Assembly: GCA_036268405.1 (NCBI GenBank)
Contig: DATAUF010000107.1
Coordinates: 1 to 14,900, forward strand
Direction of reading: 5' to 3'
Source of the DNA: DASZTV01 sp036268405
Lineage (GTDB): Bacteria > Actinomycetota > Actinomycetes > JAFAQI01
DNA: 14,900 nt
Both the position numbers and the translations under genes were made by a program. Under the pieces are notes generated by a model, which ran no database searches, was not told where the DNA came from, and was given only the letters and a program-made list of their open reading frames with translations. This document shows, piece by piece, positions 6,509 to 13,255 of this stretch. Each line of letters opens with the position of its first letter. Position 1 is the first letter of the stretch.

Positions 6509-7078
6509 ATGCGCTCCCGGCTGACGCGCGTCTGGCTCGTCGCGCTCCTCGCTGGGACAGTCGCGGCCATCGCAACGCCCGCAGCGGCGAACACTCCGAA
6601 CTTCACGCCGTACCGGTCGCCGACGTACCACTGCAAGGTGGTCCATCACTACGGCAACGGCAAGGCGCCAAACCCGTTGACGCTGAACGACGATCCGCTC
6701 TGCGTCGTCTACAACAAGCGCGACATCACGGCGGACAACGGCGGCGCGATCCGTTTCGCCCTCGCCGAGCCGGCGCGGTTCGCGGTCGCGGGCAAGTGCC
6801 AGTACTGGCAGCGAGACCACTGGCGGATTCGCCTCGATCGCGGGTACGGCGAGCTCGTGCAGTGGGACGGCAGCTACTGGTGGGACCTCAAGAACGGGTA
6901 CGGCGGCGCCATCCTGCGGCACTTCCGGATCGCGGGAGCGCCGGTCGGTCCGTACCAGGCCGCCGCGGCGATCCAGTCGCTCAGCCCGCCGCTAGCCGCG
7001 CAGATCCGCAAGTACGGCGCGGGCCCGGGCGGTGGGTTCGGTGCCGCGGTGACGCTGCCCGCCGGCATCGGCTGCTGA
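6509..7078 (+). CDS. Small secreted protein with four cysteines, unknown function
   Basis: I do not recognise a named family. The 189-aa product has a clear Sec signal peptide: basic MRSRLTR, hydrophobic VWLVALLAGTVAAIA, and an AxA site (PAAA-N) giving cleavage after residue 27. The mature part has exactly four Cys (42, 65, 97 and the very last residue, 189), suggesting two disulfides, and is rich in Trp and Tyr between 99 and 125 (QYW, DHW, GSYWWDL). There is no CxxCH haem motif and no lipobox. It starts 46 bp after the extended SDR and ends 16 bp before the Tat-signal protein, so it is part of the same operon. It may be an accessory or carrier subunit of the exported oxidoreductase encoded downstream; this is inference from position only. 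Confidence 0.8.
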   Translation: MRSRLTRVWLVALLAGTVAAIATPAAANTPNFTPYRSPTYHCKVVHHYGNGKAPNPLTLNDDPLCVVYNKRDITADNGGAIRFALAEPARFAVAGKCQYWQRDHWRIRLDRGYGELVQWDGSYWWDLKNGYGGAILRHFRIAGAPVGPYQAAAAIQSLSPPLAAQIRKYGAGPGGGFGAAVTLPAGIGC

Positions 7079-7094
7079 GGAGGTCGATGCGACC

Positions 7095-7790
7095 GTGACG
7101 ATGACCAGGCGCGAGCTGCTCTGGCTCGCCTCGATCGGGATGGCGGGCATACCGGCAGTCGCCAACGCAGTCACCACCGCGCGACCGCCAGACCCACTAG
7201 GCCTGATCGGCACCGACCCGATCGGGCTGCTCGGGACCACAAGTGACCCCGAGACCCTCACGATCGAGGCGGTCGCGGACACGCTGATCCCGGGCGAGAA
7301 GCGGTTCCCCAGCGACGTCGCGATCGCCGGAGTCGCACGCGGCGCAGGCGCCGTGCAGGCCGGAGCCCTGGAGTTCATGCGGTTTCACGGCACCGGCATC
7401 GGCGCCGCCGTCCCGGCCTTCGCGGTCGCGGTCAACGCCGAAGCGGTCGCGTACGCCGCGGAGCACGGCAAGATCCCCGACCTGACACTTCCGCCGTTCG
7501 TCGGGCTGCACTACAACGACCGCAAGGCGATGCTCGACGGCCTACTCAACAGCGGTGGCGGTGACGAGACGCTGTTGTGGTTCGCGCTCGCCGGGCTCGT
7601 GTTCCTTAGCTACCACACCGCCGGCTACCTCTCGACCGCCGATGCCGTGCGCCAGGGCCATCCCGGGCTGAAGGCGATCGGCTTCCCGATGCCCGACCGT
7701 GACGGGTTGTGGCGGTTCCCGCACTTCTCCTACCGGCGCAAGCTCGCTCGGATCCATCCCCACACGACGACGGCCGGTCAGCCGCGATGA
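7095..7790 (+). CDS. Tat-signal protein, gluconate 2-dehydrogenase subunit 3-like
   Basis: A 231-aa product from GTG at 7095, with GAGGAGG (7077-7083) 11 nt upstream. An ATG at 7101 is an alternative. The N-terminus MTMTRRELLWLASIGMAG has a twin-arginine motif (T-R5-R6-E-L-L) followed by a hydrophobic stretch, with an ANA cleavage site at residue 25. The mature protein begins a helical region with TIEAVADTLIPGEKRFPS (56-73), which resembles the conserved opening of the Gluconate_2-dh3 small-subunit family. In gluconate, sorbitol and fructose dehydrogenases this small subunit carries the Tat signal and escorts the folded FAD subunit across the membrane. Here the FAD subunit (GMC oxidoreductase) is the next gene, 19 bp downstream, and has no signal of its own, which fits that model. 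The family call is moderately sure; it might instead be a named DUF of actinobacteria. Confidence 0.78.
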   Translation: MTMTRRELLWLASIGMAGIPAVANAVTTARPPDPLGLIGTDPIGLLGTTSDPETLTIEAVADTLIPGEKRFPSDVAIAGVARGAGAVQAGALEFMRFHGTGIGAAVPAFAVAVNAEAVAYAAEHGKIPDLTLPPFVGLHYNDRKAMLDGLLNSGGGDETLLWFALAGLVFLSYHTAGYLSTADAVRQGHPGLKAIGFPMPDRDGLWRFPHFSYRRKLARIHPHTTTAGQPR

Positions 7791-7809
7791 GCGCGCGTTG
7801 AGGAGCGTC

Positions 7810-9414
7810 GTGGAGACGGCGGACGTGGTCGTCATCGGCTCGGGACCGGGTGGCGCGATCCCGGCGTACCGGCTCGCCGCTGCCGGCGCGAAGGTCGTCA
7901 TCCTCGAGCGCGGACCGTGGCTGGAGACGCACGAGTTCGAACAGGACCTGCGGATCGACAGCTACACGAAGATCATCGACTACATCACCGCCGACGGTGT
8001 CAGCGTCGTCGCGGGCAACTGCGTCGGCGGGTCGAGCGTCAGCTATTTCGCCGCCGCGCTCCGGGCGCCGACGTTCGTCTTCGACCGGCATGACCAAGCC
8101 GGTCAGCGGATCTGGCCGAAGGACGTGAGCCGGTCGGCGCTCGACCCTTGGTACGACCTGGTCGAGGAGACGCTGCCAATCGCGCAGCAGACCTGGGACG
8201 ACGTGCCCTATCCCGGAGGCGTGTGGGCCGCCGCCTGCAACAACGCCGGGCACACCTGCAACCCGGTGCCGGTCGCGGTCGACCTCGACGAGTGCACCAA
8301 CTGCAACTGGATGCTCAACGGCTGTCGGTTCGGCGCCAAGCGATCGATGCTGCTCAACTACCTCCCCGCCGCACTCGCGCATGGCGCAGAGATCCGGCCC
8401 TTGCACGAGGTGCAGGCGATCGCCCCTGCCGTCATCCCCGGCTACCGCTACTCGGTGGCCTACACGACGGTCGACGCGGGCGACTACCGCGTCCCCGACG
8501 GCGGCGGCGTGATCGAGGCGAAGATCGTGATCGTCGCGGCTGGCGCGATGGCGACGCCAGTGCTCCTGCAACGATCCGCGCCGTTGCTCGGCAACATGCC
8601 GAACGCGGTAGGCCGCTACTTCTCTCCCAACGGCGACCGGGTGTCGATGGCGTTGATGGACGAGAAGAAGGTGCACACGGTGCTCGGCCTCGAGCGCAAG
8701 CCAGGCGTGGCGTACGACGCGTTCCCGATCGGCAAGCCGGTCGGATCGATGACGTACGACTTCCTCGACGGGTCACGTCGGGTCGGTGACCGCTACGGGC
8801 TGCAGCAGATCTACTTCCCGACGATCACCAACATCCTTCCCGAGGCCTCGCCGGGCGGCGACTGGTTCGGTCCGGCGAAGAAGCACCTCACCGATCGCTG
8901 GCGGTCGTGGCTGACGTTGCTTGCGATGGTCGAGGACGGCAACGAGGGCGTCTTCGGTGTCCCACCACCCACTGGCGCGTTCATCCGGGTCGACTCGGCC
9001 GCGGCGGTGTCGACGCTGTCGTATCAACCCAACGGCGCCACGATCCGCGCGTGGGCAAGCTCGGATGCGGCGATCAAGAAGATTATCGAGAAGGACGGCG
9101 TCGGCGAGCACCTCGACTGGAGTGCGACGCGCAACTATCTGTCCGCGCATCCACTCGCGTCGTGCCGCATCGGCGACGACCCGGCGACGTCGGCGTGCGA
9201 GCCGTCGCATCAGCTGCGTGGCCACCCCGGGCTCTACGTCACCGACGGCTCGTCGGTGCCCACCTCGCTGTGTGTGAACCCATCGCTCACGATCGCGGCA
9301 CTCGCCGAACGCGCAAGCCGCACGATCGTGAAGCACGCCGGCGGGCTAGGCGTTTCCGTCAAGACCGGCCGCACGCCACCCCCAGGCAGCGGCAGTCTCC
9401 GCCGCCCGAAGTAG
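7810..9414 (+). CDS. GMC-family FAD oxidoreductase (cholesterol oxidase/polyol dehydrogenase-like)
   Basis: A 534-aa flavoprotein. I chose the GTG at 7810 because GAGGAG precedes it by 4 nt and the FAD-binding strand follows at once (VVVIGSGPGG, residues 6-15); a TTG at 7798 would add four residues. GGSS of the second FAD motif lies in the following 100 residues. A cysteine cluster C162-x2-C165-x6-C172 leads into GAK (175-177), as in bacterial GMC dehydrogenases. The C-terminal domain has the catalytic His447 (SAHPLASCRIG) and Asn490 (SLCVNPSLTIAALAER), after LYVTDGSSVPTS. It would oxidise an alcohol on a hydrophobic or polyol substrate and pass electrons from FADH2 to oxygen or an acceptor. 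It has no signal peptide; its Tat-bearing partner is the upstream gene. It should be called GMC oxidoreductase, not cholesterol oxidase, until tested. Confidence 0.92.
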   Translation: METADVVVIGSGPGGAIPAYRLAAAGAKVVILERGPWLETHEFEQDLRIDSYTKIIDYITADGVSVVAGNCVGGSSVSYFAAALRAPTFVFDRHDQAGQRIWPKDVSRSALDPWYDLVEETLPIAQQTWDDVPYPGGVWAAACNNAGHTCNPVPVAVDLDECTNCNWMLNGCRFGAKRSMLLNYLPAALAHGAEIRPLHEVQAIAPAVIPGYRYSVAYTTVDAGDYRVPDGGGVIEAKIVIVAAGAMATPVLLQRSAPLLGNMPNAVGRYFSPNGDRVSMALMDEKKVHTVLGLERKPGVAYDAFPIGKPVGSMTYDFLDGSRRVGDRYGLQQIYFPTITNILPEASPGGDWFGPAKKHLTDRWRSWLTLLAMVEDGNEGVFGVPPPTGAFIRVDSAAAVSTLSYQPNGATIRAWASSDAAIKKIIEKDGVGEHLDWSATRNYLSAHPLASCRIGDDPATSACEPSHQLRGHPGLYVTDGSSVPTSLCVNPSLTIAALAERASRTIVKHAGGLGVSVKTGRTPPPGSGSLRRPK

Positions 9415-9419
9415 AGACT

Positions 9420-10358
9420 GTGCCCGTGGTCGACGATCTTGCGAATGCGCCGCGATGGCGTGGGCAACGTGGCCGGCTCGAGGTCTGGTACGCCACTGCG
9501 ACTGACCACGCGACCTGCACCGGCGTGTGGGTGCACCACGAGCGAATCGCACCCACCAGCGGCGATCCCTACGCCCATGGCTGGGTCGCGCTCTATCCAC
9601 CCGGTGAGCCTGCCGTCGTCGAGCGCTACGGTCCTGAGCCCTATCAAGTGCCGACCAACGGGCGATGGTTCGAGAGCGAGTCCGCTTCCGTCGGCCCTGG
9701 ACGCTTCCGCGGAATCGCTTCCGCAGCGACCTGGGATGTTGCCTGGTCCGGCGAACAGCACCCGGTGTGGACGTTGCCGCGACGCATGTGGGAACGCGAG
9801 GTTCTGCCGTCGGCGCACGTCGTGCTGGCGCCGGCAGCGAACTTGCGGGGATCGATCCAGGTCGCGGGACGGCGACTTGAGCTCGACGGTCTCGGAGCGG
9901 TGTCGCACATCTATGGCCACGGCAACGCGGAGCGTTGGGGGTGGCTGCACGCCGACCTCGACGACGACACCAGCCTCGAGATCGTCAGCGCCGTCGCGCG
10001 ACGACCCGGCATGCGAGCCCTTCCGCCGCTGGCCTTCGTCCAGCTTCGACGCGACGGCAAGGACTGGCCGGACAATCCGCTGCTGACCGCTCCGCTGTTC
10101 CGAACACGTCTGTCGTCGCCGACGTGGCGAGTGCGCGGCGTGATCGGACGCACCCGATTGACGGTGACCGTCAACCAGCCGGACGACCGCTGCGTGCGGC
10201 TCGACTACACCGATCCCAACGGCGACGGCGCCGTCTGCACCAACAGCGAGCGCGCCGATGTCGACGTCCGTCTCGACAAGTGGCGAGGTCACTGGATCAC
10301 CGAGGCCGAGTGGTCAGCGGAAGGTACCGCCCACGCCGAGCTCGGCACCCGACGCTAG
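9420..10358 (+). CDS. CrtC/AttH-like lipocalin-fold protein, function unknown
   Basis: A 312-aa product starting with GTG 5 bp after the GMC stop (a second GTG is two codons later); no strong ribosome site is seen, so translation is probably coupled to the GMC gene. No signal peptide or membrane segment is visible. The beta-rich, Trp-rich sequence has GRLEVWYAT near residue 18, and the block GLGAVSHIYGHGNAERWGWL (157-176) resembles the G-x-x-SHxWG-x3-W-x-W signature of the carotenoid 1,2-hydratase (CrtC)/AttH double-lipocalin family, which acts on or binds isoprenoid-like hydrophobic molecules. Only two paired Cys (248 and 263) occur late in the protein. Its stop overlaps the tail of the opposite-strand gene at 10355 by four bases (CTAG). 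It may bind or hydrate the lipid substrate or product of the GMC enzyme. The family call is tentative. Confidence 0.7.
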   Translation: MPVVDDLANAPRWRGQRGRLEVWYATATDHATCTGVWVHHERIAPTSGDPYAHGWVALYPPGEPAVVERYGPEPYQVPTNGRWFESESASVGPGRFRGIASAATWDVAWSGEQHPVWTLPRRMWEREVLPSAHVVLAPAANLRGSIQVAGRRLELDGLGAVSHIYGHGNAERWGWLHADLDDDTSLEIVSAVARRPGMRALPPLAFVQLRRDGKDWPDNPLLTAPLFRTRLSSPTWRVRGVIGRTRLTVTVNQPDDRCVRLDYTDPNGDGAVCTNSERADVDVRLDKWRGHWITEAEWSAEGTAHAELGTRR

Positions 10359-10729
10359 CGACGAGTGCGGAGCCAGAGCGCGGACAGGAGCTGCGTGCCG
10401 CCACCGACGGAGCACACGATGCCGAACTGGTTGTAGTGGCCATGTGCCATGCCCACCAGAAAGCCGGGCACCGCCACGGCGACGACAGCCAGGTATGACA
10501 CGAGGGTCGCCTCGTTGTAGATCGCGACCTCGCGCTCGTCGCCGCGTCCGGGCGCGGCGAGCGCTCGCGCGCGTTGCCCGCGGCCGAACTCGAGGAACGC
10601 CATGAACGCCAACATCCCCACCCCAGACACCGCGCCCGAGATCGGGCCGTTCCCAATCCCAGCGGCAAGTCCGACAGCCCCCGAGAGGATGAGCGCGTTG
10701 ATGATCCAAAAGCGGCGTGATCGACTCAT
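10355..10729 (-). CDS. Small four-helix membrane protein coupled to an XRE regulator
   Basis: A 124-aa protein starting at an ATG that overlaps the stop of the upstream regulator by one base (TGATG at 10731-10727). A GTG one codon earlier is an alternative. It has four hydrophobic segments, about residues 8-26, 29-47, 75-94 and 99-116, with a basic, hydrophilic loop between the second and third (RGQRARALAAPGRGDERE). The arrangement resembles DUF2178-type membrane proteins that are commonly encoded next to small YozG-like HTH regulators. The function of that pair is not established. The two genes form a two-gene leftward operon from a promoter at 10940-10969. Confidence 0.8.
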   Translation of the reverse strand: MSRSRRFWIINALILSGAVGLAAGIGNGPISGAVSGVGMLAFMAFLEFGRGQRARALAAPGRGDEREVAIYNEATLVSYLAVVAVAVPGFLVGMAHGHYNQFGIVCSVGGGTQLLSALWLRTRR

Positions 10730-10932
10730 CACCCGGTACCTTTCTCGTCCTCGAACAGGTCCTCGACCGCCGTACGGAAGAAGCGGGCGAGCGCAAGCGC
10801 CAGCGGCAACGAAGGCGTGTAGCGACCGACCTCGATCGAGTTGATGGTCTGTCGCGATACGCCGAGCCGGTCGCCGAGCGCGCTTTGCGAAAGACCCCCC
10901 GCCGTCCGAAGCTCACGCACCCGGTTCCGCAC
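10729..10932 (-). CDS. XRE/YozG-like HTH transcriptional regulator
   Basis: A 67-aa single-domain Cro/CI-type regulator. The helix-turn-helix covers LSQSALGDRLGVSRQTINSI (residues 14-33), followed by the typical EVGRYTPSLPLALALARFF and VEDLFEDE. The GTG start has no Shine-Dalgarno sequence and lies one base after the predicted transcription start, so it is probably leaderless. It is translationally coupled to the membrane protein downstream. The promoter region contains a near-palindrome over the -35 box and a direct repeat GCTTTACA, which are likely binding sites for autoregulation. It may also act on the divergent lipoprotein gene at 11051. Confidence 0.9.
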   Translation of the reverse strand: MRNRVRELRTAGGLSQSALGDRLGVSRQTINSIEVGRYTPSLPLALALARFFRTAVEDLFEDEKGTG

Positions 10933-10939
10933 AGATGGA

Positions 10940-10969
10940 AAGTTAGCTTTACACCGAAATGGGTGTCAA
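10940..10969 (-). promoter_or_regulatory. Promoter of the XRE-membrane protein operon
   Basis: On the minus strand a perfect TTGACA (-35, plus-strand 10964-10969) is 18 bp from TAACTT (-10, plus-strand 10940-10945, TANNNT type). The start would be near 10933, just before the GTG at 10932. ACACC and GGTGT form an inverted repeat with a 6-bp centre between and over the -35 region (10951-10966), a likely operator for the HTH protein. Confidence 0.65.
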
Positions 10970-10981
10970 GCCTGCTTTACA
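10946..10981 (+). repeat. Direct repeat GCTTTACA x2 in divergent promoter region
   Basis: GCTTTACA occurs at 10946-10953 and 10974-10981, 28 bp start to start. The left copy abuts the minus-strand -10 box and the right copy overlaps TACAAT (10978-10983), a candidate -10 for the rightward lipoprotein gene. This region is also much richer in A+T than its surroundings. It is a plausible site where one regulator controls both directions. Confidence 0.5.
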
Positions 10982-11050
10982 ATGATTCGCGCGGGAATCC
11001 CGTCGTTGCCCGATCCCGAACCAACTCGCGAGAGGATGCGTCTAAGAGCC

Positions 11051-11902
11051 ATGCGTGTTCGCGCCATCGTCATCGCCGGTGCCTTGGCGATTGTCACCGC
11101 GACGGCGGGTTGCAGCTCCTCTTCGGACGCCGGCAGACAAACCGCAAGCAATGGCGGACAGATTGATCCGCTGAGTCTGGTCGGCAGCTGGCAGGTCACG
11201 GCCGCGGGCGAAAGACCAGGCACAGCGTTAATACTTGGCGACGAGCTCACGCTGTTTCGACACTGCGGAGCACTGATGGGCTCTTGGGCGGCGGACCCAT
11301 CCGGTGCGTTCGTCGGCGAGTCGTTCGGCGGCTCGGGCAGTTGCTTCACCGGATCGCATCCCGACATGGACGTGGCGTGGCTGAGGGCCGCCGTCGGCTA
11401 TCGGATCCATGGCGCCGACCGCCTCTTGCTCGACGATTCGGGGAAGGTCGTCGCTCGGCTCGCGCCCGGAGCTCATCCGACGGCTGGTCCGGATATGGCG
11501 AGCAGCTTTGCGTCACCGCCGGTACTGACACCTGCGCTCGAGCAGCGATTCGCTGCGGCCGCGCCATTTCCCCACTCGCTGCGACCAGCCGACCCGGTCA
11601 ACATCCTCGGCAGGTGGCGGCCGATCGGCTCGAATGCCGGTAGCCCACAGGCGTTCGTCGAGTTCGACGAAAACGGCAACTGGAGCGGCTCCGACGGCTG
11701 CAACGGCGCCGGAGGGCGATACGCGATCTCCCGGGCCGGCGAGATGATCGCCATCAACGGCAACAGCACCCTCATCGGCTGTGACAACTCGCCGTTGCCC
11801 CTTTGGATAACCAAGGCGCGCCGGGTCGGCATCGAAGACAGGCAACTCGTTCTGCTCGATGTTCGTGGCCACATCCTCGGCCGTCTGACTCGACAGTCCT
11901 AG
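11051..11902 (+). CDS. META-domain (HslJ-like) lipoprotein, duplicated halves
   Basis: A 283-aa lipoprotein: basic MRVR, hydrophobic core, and a lipobox-like TATAGC with lipidation Cys21 followed by a serine/glycine linker. Two similar halves follow. The first begins LSLVGSWQV (41-49). The second begins VNILGRWRPIG (183-193) and contains AFVEFDENGNWSGSDGCNGA (201-220), then a Cys at 244 (LIGCD), which is the typical META/HslJ pattern of G-W, F-x-G and GCN. META proteins are envelope proteins linked in other bacteria to stress or antibiotic resistance; the biochemical role is unknown. Start choice: ATG at 11051, or ATG at 11036 in the same frame, which adds five residues (MRLRA); neither has ideal spacing to the GAGAGG at 11030-11035. 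It is divergent from the XRE operon. Confidence 0.82.
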   Translation: MRVRAIVIAGALAIVTATAGCSSSSDAGRQTASNGGQIDPLSLVGSWQVTAAGERPGTALILGDELTLFRHCGALMGSWAADPSGAFVGESFGGSGSCFTGSHPDMDVAWLRAAVGYRIHGADRLLLDDSGKVVARLAPGAHPTAGPDMASSFASPPVLTPALEQRFAAAAPFPHSLRPADPVNILGRWRPIGSNAGSPQAFVEFDENGNWSGSDGCNGAGGRYAISRAGEMIAINGNSTLIGCDNSPLPLWITKARRVGIEDRQLVLLDVRGHILGRLTRQS

Positions 11903-11952
11903 CTCCGCGCCCTCGGTGAACCCGTACGGTGGACACGCGGGAGGCAGCCTCC

Positions 11953-12468
11953 ATGGCTCATGACGTCAGCCCAGTCACGTCGCGCGTGGCGCGGCCTGCG
12001 GAAGTGCGCGCCACCTTCCGCCACGACCTGCACCCAACAGAGCGCGCGACTCTGACCTCGTGGCTCGCCTTCACCGCCACGTTCGCCGGCGTACGCACGG
12101 TCACCCACAGCATCCGTCGCGGCAGAGGCCCGTTCCGCAACCTTTCAGTCGGCGGGCAGCACCTTCACCACTACATCTGGGGCATCGGCCTGCTGACCGG
12201 CGTCGGCGCCATCGCGGTGAGTGGAACGGAGGAGCTACGCACCCATCCGTCGCTCGCACTCGCCTACGGCGCCGGCCTGGCGCTGATCGTCGATGAGTTC
12301 GCCCTGCTGCTCGATCTGCGCGACGTCTACTGGGCGCAAGAAGGCCGCGTCTCCGTGGACCTCGCAGTCGGCGTCATCTCCATCACCGGTTCCGCATTGG
12401 CATCGATCCCGCTGTGGGCCCGTCTCCGCGAACGCCGCGGACGAACAGCTGATACAGCGATTGCTTGA
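11953..12468 (+). CDS. Polytopic membrane protein with His-rich and acidic motifs
   Basis: I choose ATG at 11953 (171 aa) because GGGAGG (11939-11944) is 8 nt upstream; the GTG at 11929 would lie before that site. Hydrophobic segments are about 35-50, 75-91, 101-120 and 134-155. Between and within them are GGQHLHHYIWGI (67-78) and IVDEFALLLDLRDVYW (112-127): three His, then Asp114, Glu115, Asp121 and Asp124, a combination that could bind a metal or take part in proton or redox chemistry at the membrane. It belongs to a type of conserved actinobacterial membrane protein that I cannot name. It lies 50 bp after the META lipoprotein on the same strand and may be co-transcribed or have its own promoter (TACGGT at 11925-11930). 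Confidence 0.8.
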   Translation: MAHDVSPVTSRVARPAEVRATFRHDLHPTERATLTSWLAFTATFAGVRTVTHSIRRGRGPFRNLSVGGQHLHHYIWGIGLLTGVGAIAVSGTEELRTHPSLALAYGAGLALIVDEFALLLDLRDVYWAQEGRVSVDLAVGVISITGSALASIPLWARLRERRGRTADTAIA

Positions 12469-12478
12469 CGTCGCCGGA

Positions 12479-12826
12479 CTAGTCGTTGACCAGATCCGAC
12501 TTGTCGACGCAGCCTCTGAGGGCCTTCGACAATGAGTAGCCGGGGAAGTGCGCTGGATGCGCCATGAGGAACTCCTGGCAGCCGATGTGAGGGGTCGTGG
12601 CGTAGTTCATCGTCCGGTTGTACGGGTTGACGGCGTATCCGTACTGGTAGGACGGATCGCGACGAAGCTTCACCACGTCTTCGTGGTGCTGACGGACGAC
12701 GAGCAGAATCGTTGTGGCCGCACCGAGGATCCCGACGACGAGCAGCCCGAGCGCGACGACAAGAACGGCAGCCGGCGGCGGTCGGCGACGAACGCGCTCG
12801 ACTATCGCTGACTCATCGGACGCCAC
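12479..12826 (-). CDS. Single-pass membrane protein, unknown
   Basis: A 115-aa product with a GTG start. The N-terminal 15 residues end in RVRRR, then one transmembrane helix covers about 18-44, so the topology is N-in with a C-terminal domain of about 70 residues outside. That domain has two Cys (83 and 106), which could form a disulfide, and is rich in Tyr and Asn (PSYQYGYAVNPYNRTMNY). No family is recognised. It starts 9 bp after the stop of the VOC protein on the same strand and is probably in an operon with it; it converges with the gene at 11953-12468. No strong ribosome site is seen. Confidence 0.7.
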   Translation of the reverse strand: MASDESAIVERVRRRPPPAAVLVVALGLLVVGILGAATTILLVVRQHHEDVVKLRRDPSYQYGYAVNPYNRTMNYATTPHIGCQEFLMAHPAHFPGYSLSKALRGCVDKSDLVND

Positions 12827-12835
12827 CGGCGATGC

Positions 12836-13213
12836 CTACTCGGCCAGCTGCGTCACCGAGAGATTGTTGCAGTCAGCGTCAAGGAACCAGACCACCTGAG
12901 CTCCGCTTGGGGTGGTCCACACACCGCGGTCGTCCTGTCCCATGCCTTCATATCGCTGAGGTTCGATTCCGGCCTCAACGAGTCCCTCGACCGCCGCGCC
13001 AATGTCGGAGACCTCCCAGCCGCCGACCGTGAATGGATGCGGCGTGAGCTCCTCGACAGAGGTCACCCACAGCGGCGTCCCATTCGCGTCGTGGACGTTG
13101 TGATGCGGGGAGCCTTCGACCCAGCGAAGGCCTAGCCGCTCGAAGAACTCACGGGAACGGGCGAGGTCGGTAGACGGCAAGAATCCGACGAACTGCGCCT
13201 GGCTCAGCAGCAT
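12836..13213 (-). CDS. VOC (glyoxalase/bleomycin-resistance fold) family protein
   Basis: A 125-aa product from ATG at 13213. It has one pair of beta-alpha-beta modules of the VOC superfamily: FLPSTDLARSREFFERLGLRW (start of module 1, residues 11-31) and GGWEVSDIGAAVEGLVEAG (module 2), ending with VWFLDADCNNLSV in place of the usual F-x-DPDGN-x-L-E. The Cys instead of Gly and the missing Glu suggest loss of the metal ligand, so it is more likely a binding or atypical enzyme than a glyoxalase. It reads divergently from the lipoprotein at 13256 and is followed by the single-pass membrane protein. The ligand is unknown. Confidence 0.85.
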   Translation of the reverse strand: MLLSQAQFVGFLPSTDLARSREFFERLGLRWVEGSPHHNVHDANGTPLWVTSVEELTPHPFTVGGWEVSDIGAAVEGLVEAGIEPQRYEGMGQDDRGVWTTPSGAQVVWFLDADCNNLSVTQLAE

Positions 13214-13255
13214 GTCGGGATCATTTCACGCGGCGATCGCGAACCGATCGACCCG

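Noticed and set aside
6509..7078. Cytochrome c subunit for the GMC dehydrogenase
   Set aside because: No CxxCH motif exists in the protein, so a c-type haem cannot be supported.
7606..8676. Long minus-strand frame (about 356 codons) opposite the GMC gene
   Set aside because: It overlaps two well-supported genes, has a skewed composition and no motifs.
8907..9419. Upstream extension of the CrtC-like gene frame
   Set aside because: It would lie inside the GMC gene in another frame and is composed of Arg-rich shadow sequence; the GTG at 9420 fits the intergenic position.
9234..10292. Minus-strand frame of about 352 codons
   Set aside because: Shadow of the CrtC-like gene and the GMC 3' end; no plausible ribosome site or domain.
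11961..11968. TGACGTCA palindrome as a third operator
   Set aside because: It lacks the CTGACG-N3-CGTCAG spacing and lies inside the coding start of the membrane protein; probably chance.
12548..12811. Plus-strand frame of 87 codons
   Set aside because: It is opposite the single-pass membrane protein, which has a convincing transmembrane helix; the plus-strand product is Arg/Asp-rich and lacks a ribosome site.
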